Program-made: the position numbers and the translations under genes
Notes under the pieces: generated by a model
Told to the model about the DNA's origin: nothing
The model's input: only the letters and a program-made list of their open reading frames with translations
The model's database searches: none
Part shown: piece by piece, positions 1-5,441 of the stretch
Layout: each line of letters starts with the position of its first letter
Numbering within the stretch: position 1 is the stretch's first letter
NCBI GenBank assembly: GCA_012799115.1
Contig: JAAZLY010000245.1
Span: 1-6,819 of the forward strand
From: Bacillota bacterium
Lineage (GTDB): Bacteria > Bacillota > Limnochordia > Darwinibacteriales > Darwinibacteriaceae
Reading direction: 5' to 3'
DNA: 6,819 nt

Positions 1-192
1 CGACTCGAACCGATCAAGGGTGTTGTGCCAGACCCAAGGGATATCCCTGCGGGATGTAGTTTTAGAGAGCGTTGCCCCGTGGCTATGGAGCAATGCCTCC
101 AGGATCCACCACTTGTTGACCTTGAAGCGAACCATTCCGTACGTTGCTGGCGGTTTGTGTCTCAAAGTATGACGGAGAGGGATGCTCAATGA
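1..192 (+). CDS. Peptide-type ABC transporter ATPase, OppD/DppD family, C-terminal end only (partial)
   Basis: The window opens inside this gene; 63 codons remain, ending in TGA at 190-192. What is left is the C-terminal extension (oligopeptide/dipeptide transporter C-terminal region) that follows the ATP-binding domain in this family. It shows the pattern G-V-V-P-D-P then P-A-G-C, with four cysteines at fragment residues 19, 25, 32 and 49. In solved Opp/Dpp-type transporters such cysteines ligate an iron-sulfur cluster; that role here is inferred. The Walker motifs lie upstream and cannot be seen. The stop overlaps the start of the next ATPase in an ATGA arrangement, so the two are translationally coupled and probably form the heterodimeric ATPase pair on the cytoplasmic face. 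It is called OppD-type rather than OppF-type because a complete OppF-type gene follows directly. Confidence 0.9.
   Translation, partial: RLEPIKGVVPDPRDIPAGCSFRERCPVAMEQCLQDPPLVDLEANHSVRCWRFVSQSMTERDAQ
174..180 (+). promoter_or_regulatory. Ribosome binding site of the OppF-type ATPase
   Basis: GGAGAGG lies inside the end of the upstream ATPase gene, 8 nt before ATG at 189. It decides the start: the longer reading frame from TTG at 144 has no such motif at a suitable distance and would add 15 residues unlike the family N-terminus. Two further in-frame ATGs follow immediately at 192 and 195. Confidence 0.75.
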
Positions 193-1217
193 TGATGACC
201 GCAAAGACAGATGACATTCTGTTAGACGTTCAAGGTTTACGAAAATACTTTCCCATAACAAAGGGCATCTTTCGGCGGACTGTGGGCCATGTGAAGGCTG
301 TTGAGAACGTGAGCTTCCAGGTCCGCAGAGGTGAAACACTCGGTGTTGTAGGTGAGAGTGGTTGCGGAAAAACCACCATGGGCCTCAGTATTATGCACCT
401 CATTCAACCAACCGATGGTCAGATTCATTTGAATGTTGATGGGGAATGGCAGGAGGTTAACGCCCGGACCATCGGCAACTTGCGTGACAAGATGCAGATC
501 GTTTTTCAGGACCCTTTTTCTTCATTAGATCCTCGGATGCGAATCCGAGACATTGTCGCAGAGCCTCTACAAGCCCATGGTATGAGAAACCGCAAGGAAC
601 GCTATGAACGGGTTGAATCACTCCTCGAGGCAGTGGGTTTAGGTTCCCACCTTATGAATCGCTTTCCCCATGAGTTTAGCGGCGGTCAAAGGCAACGAAT
701 TGGTATTGCTCGTGCGTTATCGTTAAATCCTTCCCTAGTTGTTTGTGATGAACCAGTATCGGCCTTAGACGTCTCGGTGCAGGCCCAAGTACTTAATCTC
801 CTTGATGATCTTCAGTCTGAGTTTGGTTTAACCTATTTGTTTGTGGCCCATGATTTGTCTGTGGTGCAACATATTAGCGATCGAGTGGCTGTGATGTACT
901 TAGGGAAAATTGTGGAGATGGGAGAGGTAGAGCAGCTCTTTGGCCATCCAAAGCATCCCTATACAGAGGCCTTACTCTCTGCGATTCCAGATCCAGATCC
1001 GGATATTTTGGGAGAAGAGATTATCCTGCAGGGAGATGTCCCTAATCCGGCTGACCCGCCCCCGGGTTGCCATTTCCATCCCCGCTGTCGTTATGCCCAG
1101 GAACGCTGTCGTCAAGAGATTCCAGAGCTTGTCGATGTGGAAGGGGGACACTTTGTGGCTTGCCACTATGCCCAGGACCTAGACTTAACCGGTGTAAATA
1201 CCAGAGAGACTGCATAA
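189..1217 (+). CDS. Peptide-type ABC transporter ATPase, OppF/DppF family
   Basis: This 342-residue protein is full length for the family and powers import by ATP hydrolysis at the cytoplasmic face of the permease pair. Motifs are in the expected order: Walker A GESGCGKTT at residues 55-63, Q-loop Q107 in VFQDPFSSLDP, signature SGGQ at 164-167, Walker B ending in D187-E188, D-loop SALD at 191-194, and the switch histidine H221 in VAHDLS. All catalytic residues are present, so it should be active. The C-terminal extension carries C294, C300, C307 and C325, the spacing also seen in the partial partner upstream and known in relatives to hold an iron-sulfur cluster. The N-terminal LRKYFPITKG segment is typical of OppF/DppF rather than OppD. 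The start overlaps the preceding stop (ATGA), and the SBP gene follows after 73 nt. Substrate cannot be inferred from the ATPase. Confidence 0.95.
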   Translation: MMMTAKTDDILLDVQGLRKYFPITKGIFRRTVGHVKAVENVSFQVRRGETLGVVGESGCGKTTMGLSIMHLIQPTDGQIHLNVDGEWQEVNARTIGNLRDKMQIVFQDPFSSLDPRMRIRDIVAEPLQAHGMRNRKERYERVESLLEAVGLGSHLMNRFPHEFSGGQRQRIGIARALSLNPSLVVCDEPVSALDVSVQAQVLNLLDDLQSEFGLTYLFVAHDLSVVQHISDRVAVMYLGKIVEMGEVEQLFGHPKHPYTEALLSAIPDPDPDILGEEIILQGDVPNPADPPPGCHFHPRCRYAQERCRQEIPELVDVEGGHFVACHYAQDLDLTGVNTRETA

Positions 1218-1274
1218 GCAGGATTGCTGGATAAGGTTGAGTTTAAGCCATAGCCGTCAGGCAAAACGAGAACG

Positions 1275-1283
1275 AAAGGGAGG
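1275..1283 (+). promoter_or_regulatory. Ribosome binding site deciding a TTG start for the first SBP
   Basis: AAAGGGAGG ends 7 nt before TTG at 1291. The alternative in-frame TTG at 1237 has a purine stretch directly abutting it with no spacer, and it would put 18 mostly charged residues ahead of the signal peptide. No in-frame ATG occurs until about 1513, inside the mature protein, so a TTG start is effectively required. Confidence 0.75.
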
Positions 1284-1290
1284 AAAAGCA

Positions 1291-3123
1291 TTGAGAACGA
1301 AGTCGTTGAGTCTTCTTGTCGTGTTGTTGGTCCTTAGTCTTTCAGTTTCTGTTTTCGCAGCTCCATTTGATGCCGAGACGTTTGTCTATGTAGGTGGGGC
1401 AGGAGGCCCTCAGACTCTTGATCCAGCTGCGGCGTATGACACCGCAAGTGGCGAGGTCATTCATCAGGTCTATGACAACCTATTTGAGTATGTTGACGGA
1501 GAACTGGATAACATGGGACCGATGTTAGCCACAGAGGTACCGACTGTCGCCAACGGCCTCATGTCAGAGGACGGACGGACGATTCGGGTACCCATTCGTC
1601 AAGGCGTGAAGTTCCATAGCGGTCATACATTGACTGCGGAAGATGTAAGGTACAGTTTCCTGAGGGGCATGTTGGCTGACCCTGCCGGTGGACCCATATG
1701 GATGTTCTTCGAACCTCTTCTTGGTGTTCAGACCATGCGTAACGTGATTGAAATGGCAGGCGGTTCAGGCGACTTTGCTGCTATCGATGAGGTTGATCCA
1801 GCCATTCTAAGGAAGGCCTATGACTTGGTTGCGGCCTCCATTGAAGTTGACGGTAATGACATCGTCTTCCATCTCGTCGAGCCCTATCCACCATTTATCA
1901 ACATCCTGGCTAAGGGTGGCTCTTGGTCAGCCATTGTTTGTAAAGATTGGATGGCTGCTAACGGCGATTGGGATGGCAATCCCGACACTTGGGCCAAATG
2001 GTATGATCTGGCTCTCGAAGATATGACTCTGTATGATCAAGCCAATGGTACCGGTCCTTTCAAACTGGATACCTGGGATAAGAGTGGTGCTCAGGTTCTG
2101 TTCAGTCGCTTTGATGAGTATTGGCAGGGACCAGCGAGCCTTAAGAGCGTAGTGATTAAGAACATTCCAGAACTGGCCACTCGTCAACTAATGCTTCGTG
2201 TCGGTGATGCAGACGCCATCTACGTTGGTCAGGAAGACCTACCTCAAGTGCGTACGATGCCAGATGTCACCGTGATAGACGGTCTACCTCAGGTAACCAA
2301 TACAGTTCTGTTCTACAGCTTTACCATTCCAGTTGAGGGCAATGAAGACTTGGTTGGTAGTGGTAAACTAGACGGTAAAGGTATTCCCAGCGACTTTTTC
2401 GCTGATGTAAATGTTCGAAAAGCCTTTAACTATTCCTTCGACTATGAAGCGTTCTTGACGGAGGTTGCCCTTGGAGCAGGTGTTACTCCTGTTGGACCAA
2501 TTCCGCAGAGCTTGCCTTATGTGAACACCGAACAAGAGTATTTCAAACATGATCCAGCAAGAGCCACAGAATACTTCAAGAAGGCTTTTGACGGCGAACT
2601 CTGGGAAAAGGGATTTGAAGTCGGCATTGTCTACAACACCGGCAACAATACCCGTAAGACCGCTCTGGAGATTCTCGAGTACAACGTAGAGAGCATTAAC
2701 CCCAAGTTCAAGGTTAATGTTATCGGTCTAGAATGGGCCACTGTTTTGGATAAACTCCGTTCCGCCTCCCTTCCTGTGTTCGTCATGGGTTGGCTCATGG
2801 ACTTCCCCGATACGCACAACTTCGCCGTTCCGTTCATGCATTCTACAGGAACGTTTGCTGGTTACTGTGGACAGGGTCTGATTGATTTGGCCAAAGTGGA
2901 GTTCGATGCTCTGGTCGAAGCAGGTATTAAGGCTACTGATCCTGCGGAACGTGAGAAGATCTATTTCGAACTGCAAAAGCGCTATGTTGATCTAGCTGTT
3001 GGTATGCCATTTATGGAAGCAACAACGCATCGGGTCATGCGGGATTGGGTCAAGGGATTCACCTATAGCCCAGCCTACAGCGCCCAGTACGATTACTATA
3101 CGATTTCCAAAGAAGAGAAGTAA
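1291..3123 (+). CDS. ABC transporter substrate-binding protein, family 5 (peptide/nickel type)
   Basis: This is a 610-residue extracytoplasmic receptor that would deliver solute to the permeases encoded next. Residues 1-23 form a signal peptide (K4, then a long Leu/Val core) ending V-F-A before APFDAE. That is a signal peptidase I type site, and no lipobox cysteine is present, so the protein is probably free and not lipid-anchored. Family 5 landmarks are YDNLFEY near 61-67, GVKFHSGHTLTAEDVRYSF near 105-123, GTGPFKLDTW near 253-262 and DVNVRKAFNYSFDYEAF near 372-388. At 610 residues it is longer than the common 500-550, with extra sequence around 130-185 and 350-368. Only two cysteines are visible in the mature part (in AIVCKDW and GYCGQG). 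It lies 73 nt after the ATPase gene with no visible terminator between, so it is probably co-transcribed. The substrate is unknown; oligopeptide is the default guess. Confidence 0.93.
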   Translation: MRTKSLSLLVVLLVLSLSVSVFAAPFDAETFVYVGGAGGPQTLDPAAAYDTASGEVIHQVYDNLFEYVDGELDNMGPMLATEVPTVANGLMSEDGRTIRVPIRQGVKFHSGHTLTAEDVRYSFLRGMLADPAGGPIWMFFEPLLGVQTMRNVIEMAGGSGDFAAIDEVDPAILRKAYDLVAASIEVDGNDIVFHLVEPYPPFINILAKGGSWSAIVCKDWMAANGDWDGNPDTWAKWYDLALEDMTLYDQANGTGPFKLDTWDKSGAQVLFSRFDEYWQGPASLKSVVIKNIPELATRQLMLRVGDADAIYVGQEDLPQVRTMPDVTVIDGLPQVTNTVLFYSFTIPVEGNEDLVGSGKLDGKGIPSDFFADVNVRKAFNYSFDYEAFLTEVALGAGVTPVGPIPQSLPYVNTEQEYFKHDPARATEYFKKAFDGELWEKGFEVGIVYNTGNNTRKTALEILEYNVESINPKFKVNVIGLEWATVLDKLRSASLPVFVMGWLMDFPDTHNFAVPFMHSTGTFAGYCGQGLIDLAKVEFDALVEAGIKATDPAEREKIYFELQKRYVDLAVGMPFMEATTHRVMRDWVKGFTYSPAYSAQYDYYTISKEEK

Positions 3124-3142
3124 TCTGTACAGCACATCGTTT

Positions 3143-3181
3143 TAGGCGAGTAGGATTGCCCTAGGGCAGTCCTACTCCTTA
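3143..3181 (+). promoter_or_regulatory. Strong intercistronic hairpin without a U-tract
   Basis: Positions 3148-3160 pair with 3165-3177 in 13 continuous pairs (one G-U) around a CTAG loop. Four more pairs (3143-3146 with 3178-3181) follow past a single bulged C. The sequence after it is not T-rich, so it is not a standard terminator. Its position just after the SBP stop and before the permeases suits a 3'-end stabiliser or partial attenuator, which in other importers lets the receptor be made in excess over the channel. That role is inferred. Confidence 0.7.
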
Positions 3182-3200
3182 TCATGCTAGTTAAGGAGTA
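3173..3200 (+). promoter_or_regulatory. Permease ribosome binding site with an overlapping SD-sequestering hairpin
   Basis: AAGGAG at 3193-3198 lies 7 nt before the permease ATG at 3206. The segment 3173-3181 (TACTCCTTA) is the exact reverse complement of 3192-3200, so it can pair with and hide this ribosome binding site around a 10-nt loop. The same segment forms the 3' arm of the stronger upstream hairpin, so the two folds exclude each other. The pairing is directly visible; the regulatory effect is a prediction. Confidence 0.55.
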
Positions 3201-3205
3201 AGACC

Positions 3206-4237
3206 ATGATAACCTACATTGCCAGGCGGCTACTATTTTTGCCAATAGTCCTAATTGGGGTCACCCTTTTGGTCTTTGTGGCCATGTCATTCTTATCCCC
3301 CTATCAACTTGTTAGTGCATATATCAAGAGTCCAGAGGAACTGAAGAACCAGAGCCTCGACGACTTAGTTCGTAAGTATGGATTGGATCAACCGATTCAT
3401 GTTCGCTATGTTAGCTGGATGAAAAACCTGCTCAAGGGAGATTTAGGTTACTCTGTATCGGCCAATATGCCAGTGGCAGAAGCTGTTACCAAGCGTTTTC
3501 CGGCCACCATTGAGCTAGCTCTCTTTGCCAGTGTCCCAGTTGTTTTAGGGGGTATTTGGCTCGGAACCATATCGGCAAAGCACTACAATCGGCCACTCGA
3601 CCATGTAACCCGGACCTTCGCCATTATTGGTTGGTCTTTGCCAGATTTTGTCTTTGGACTTATCCTGCTCATGATTTTCTATGGTGTTCTCGGTTGGTTT
3701 CCTCCCGGACGACTCTCCATGTGGGCGGATACCGTGGTGCTTACTGGAAATTTCACTCGGTACACTGGGTTGAACACCGTTGATTCACTGCTCAATGGGA
3801 GACCTGATATCTTCTGGGATTCTGTTCGACACCTCATCGCTCCAGTCATCACCCTCTCCTATCTGTGGTGGGCCTACTTGCTTCGGATTACTCGGTCCAG
3901 CATGCTAGAGGTGATGAATAAAGATTACGTGAGGACGGCTCGGGCCAAAGGCTTAACAGAAAAAGTTGTAGTCAACCGACATGTGCGGCGTAATGCCATG
4001 ATTCCGGTTGCCACCGTTTCGGGCTCGATGATTCTGGGTCTGTTGGGCGGTGTTGTAATTGTGGAAACGGTCTTTGATTACAAGGGGCTTGGGCTTCTGA
4101 CCGCCACAGGCGCGCAACAGCTGGATTATACATTGATCCTTGGGACTACTTTGTTTTACGGAATGCTCCTAGTTCTGATCAACCTGGTAGTTGATGTGCT
4201 TTACGCGGTAATTGACCCTAGGGTGAGATTGGAGTGA
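3206..4237 (+). CDS. ABC transporter permease, OppB/DppB family
   Basis: This 343-residue inner-membrane protein is one half of the transport channel. It starts with the family-typical MITYIARRLLFLP and a first membrane segment at about 9-31. An extracytoplasmic region follows, with YGLDQPIHVRY near 58-68 and GDLGYS at 78-83. Further hydrophobic segments lie at about 101-121, 136-163, 207-228, 264-288 and 310-336, giving the usual six. The cytoplasmic EAA loop, which docks onto an ATPase, is DYVRTARAKGL at 240-250 followed by RNAMIP at 262-267. The C-terminal YAVIDPRVRLE is also typical. The region 170-205, between segments three and four, is longer than in short family members and reads as a soluble loop. 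The gene lies 82 nt after the SBP gene and 7 nt before the second permease. Confidence 0.96.
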   Translation: MITYIARRLLFLPIVLIGVTLLVFVAMSFLSPYQLVSAYIKSPEELKNQSLDDLVRKYGLDQPIHVRYVSWMKNLLKGDLGYSVSANMPVAEAVTKRFPATIELALFASVPVVLGGIWLGTISAKHYNRPLDHVTRTFAIIGWSLPDFVFGLILLMIFYGVLGWFPPGRLSMWADTVVLTGNFTRYTGLNTVDSLLNGRPDIFWDSVRHLIAPVITLSYLWWAYLLRITRSSMLEVMNKDYVRTARAKGLTEKVVVNRHVRRNAMIPVATVSGSMILGLLGGVVIVETVFDYKGLGLLTATGAQQLDYTLILGTTLFYGMLLVLINLVVDVLYAVIDPRVRLE

Positions 4238-4244
4238 TAAGACG

Positions 4245-5117
4245 ATGGTAATGAAAAAGCTGCTACGAAATCCCCTGTCTATGGTTGGATTGCTCCTTTT
4301 GCTAGGATTCATTCTTGTCGCCATTTTCGCTCCTTGGATAGCGCCGACCCAGGAGATTTATGCGAATGACCCTTACCGCGTTCCCCGCTTTGGTTGGGGT
4401 ACAACGCCAGAGCCACCGTCCCCCCAACATCCTATGGGCCTAACACAGGGGAAGTACGATATTTTCTACGGTATCGTCTGGGGCACAAGAACGGCCTTTC
4501 AAGTAGGGCTTATCGTCACAGGCCTGTCGTGTTTTATCGGTGTTGTGATCGGTTCGACCAGCGCTTACGTGGGCGGGAAATTCGATGAGGTTATCATGCG
4601 CTTTGTAGACGTGTTTATGAGTTTCCCCTTCCTCATTGCGGCTATCGTCATTACCGCCATTTTGGGGAGAGGTCTCGATAAGGTCATTATCGCGCTTGTC
4701 ATCTTTCGCTGGACAGGTTATGCACGGCTGATTAGGGGCAATGTACTCCAGGTCAAACAAGATGAATATGTTATGGCTGCCCGGGCAGGTGGGGTATCTC
4801 ACCCGAAGATCCTGCTACGGCATATTCTGCCGAACACGATTTTCCCCGTTTTAATTCAGGCTTCCATGAATATGGGTTCGATTGTGGTCACGGCATCCAC
4901 TCTGAGCTTCTTAGGGTTGGGTGCTCCAGAAGGTCACGCAGACTGGGGGCAGATGATCAGTTTTGCCCGCAACTGGGTTTTGGGCACTCCCGATAACTCT
5001 TTGGCCTACTGGTATACTGTGGTTTGGCCCGGTTTAGCCATCGTTCTATTTGTGTTGTCGTGGAATCTTATTGGTGATGCCTTCCGGGATATCATGGATC
5101 CGCGGATTCAGGGATAA
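4245..5117 (+). CDS. ABC transporter permease, OppC/DppC family
   Basis: This 290-residue inner-membrane protein is the second half of the channel. The N-terminus KLLRNPLSMVGLLLLLGF with a first membrane segment at about 12-31 is the OppC-type N-terminal region. A periplasmic stretch follows, then segments at about 85-108, 122-141, 146-160, 200-222 and 258-280. The EAA loop is EYVMAARAGGVSHPKILLRH at 174-193, followed by ILPN at 194-197. FLGLGAPEG near 222-230 and DAFRDIMDPR near 278-287 are typical. One oddity is that the usual HPLGTDxxGRDxxSR-like motif reads HPMGLTQGKYDIFYG at 62-76, pointing to a divergent subfamily. The start at 4245 has GGAG 10 nt upstream, within the end of the preceding gene; a second in-frame ATG at 4251 is worse placed. 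It is the last gene before a terminator. Confidence 0.95.
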   Translation: MVMKKLLRNPLSMVGLLLLLGFILVAIFAPWIAPTQEIYANDPYRVPRFGWGTTPEPPSPQHPMGLTQGKYDIFYGIVWGTRTAFQVGLIVTGLSCFIGVVIGSTSAYVGGKFDEVIMRFVDVFMSFPFLIAAIVITAILGRGLDKVIIALVIFRWTGYARLIRGNVLQVKQDEYVMAARAGGVSHPKILLRHILPNTIFPVLIQASMNMGSIVVTASTLSFLGLGAPEGHADWGQMISFARNWVLGTPDNSLAYWYTVVWPGLAIVLFVLSWNLIGDAFRDIMDPRIQG

Positions 5118-5139
5118 GAGTCTGAGTTAGTTTTCTGTG

Positions 5140-5176
5140 AAAAGAGCACGCCCTAAAATGTGGGGTGTGCTTTTTT
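5140..5176 (+). terminator. Rho-independent terminator of the transporter operon
   Basis: AGCACGCCC (5145-5153) pairs with GGGTGTGCT (5163-5171), nine pairs with one G-U, around a 9-nt loop, followed by a run of six T at 5171-5176. The A-rich bases at 5140-5143 can pair with the T-run and extend the stem. It starts 22 nt after the stop of the second permease, closing the operon and separating it from the second SBP gene. Confidence 0.9.
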
Positions 5177-5271
5177 GCCGTAAAATCGACTATATTGAAA
5201 AATAAATGCGAAAATAGTAAGAAAGAGAACGAGAATCGCCGCAGGATCCACATCAGAGAATAAAAAGGGGC

Positions 5272-5300
5272 TTGACTTCAACGTACTGAGCTTGTATTAT
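5272..5300 (+). promoter_or_regulatory. Housekeeping-type promoter of the second SBP gene
   Basis: TTGACT at 5272-5277 and TATTAT at 5295-5300 each match the sigma-70/sigma-A consensus at five of six bases, with an ideal 17-nt spacer. Initiation would be near 5306-5308. The 95 nt between the terminator and this promoter are A-rich and hold no gene that I can support. The promoter gives the second SBP its own transcription, independent of the upstream operon. Confidence 0.75.
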
Positions 5301-5310
5301 TTAAAAAACA

Positions 5311-5414
5311 CCCTTTCGTAGATTGCCGACATGGTATTCGCAAAAAGTCACCTATGGCTAGTGGTTTTTCGCAGGGAGAACGTTCCTGCCATGGAATACG
5401 TTGGTATGGAAGGG
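5311..5414 (+). promoter_or_regulatory. Candidate structured leader RNA: bulged long stem with a three-way junction
   Basis: The closing stem pairs 5311-5320 with 5405-5414 (10 pairs), 5326-5330 with 5400-5404 (5 pairs) and 5334-5339 with 5394-5399 (6 pairs). The right strand is uninterrupted; the left strand has bulges GATTG (5321-5325) and ATG (5331-5333). Three of the 21 pairs are G-U. Inside sit two hairpins: 5343-5351 with 5361-5369 (9 pairs, two G-U, 9-nt loop) and 5371-5377 with 5383-5389 (7 pairs, one G-U, loop GAACG). It begins about 4 nt after the predicted transcription start and ends 12 nt before the ribosome binding site. I recognise no known riboswitch consensus and see no terminator following it, so any control would act on translation or stability. 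The fold was read by eye, not computed. Confidence 0.5.
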
Positions 5415-5426
5415 AAGATCAAGAAT

Positions 5427-5434
5427 AAGGGAGG
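5427..5434 (+). promoter_or_regulatory. Ribosome binding site of the second SBP
   Basis: AAGGGAGG lies 7 nt before ATG at 5442 and fixes that start, which opens directly into a signal peptide. An earlier AAGGG at 5410-5414 is part of the leader stem. Both AAGGG copies are complementary to CCCTT at 5311-5315, so the leader 5' end could in principle pair with the ribosome binding site instead. Confidence 0.8.
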
Positions 5435-5441
5435 AAGTTGG

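Noticed and set aside
144..188. TTG at 144 as start of the OppF-type ATPase, adding 15 residues
   Set aside because: The added residues do not look like the family N-terminus, no ribosome binding site lies at a suitable distance, and GGAGAGG sits 8 nt before ATG at 189, which also makes the usual ATGA overlap.
1237..1290. TTG at 1237 as start of the first SBP
   Set aside because: It adds 18 mostly basic residues before a normal signal peptide, and the only purine stretch abuts it without a spacer. TTG at 1291 has a well-placed AAAGGGAGG.
3143..3181. Rho-independent terminator between the first SBP and the OppB-type permease
   Set aside because: The stem is strong but is followed by CTTATC-like sequence with no T-run, and the downstream genes clearly belong to the same transporter.
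4440..4802. 120-residue reading frame on the - strand
   Set aside because: It lies wholly within the OppC-type permease gene, has no family resemblance, and has no operon context on that strand.
5195..5223. Second promoter TTGAAA - 17 nt - TAAGAA upstream of the main one
   Set aside because: The -10 element is a poor match and the region is A-rich, so such matches are expected by chance.
5177..5271. Small gene in the spacer between the terminator and the second promoter
   Set aside because: No start codon with a ribosome binding site and a reasonable reading frame is visible; the stretch is A-rich spacer.
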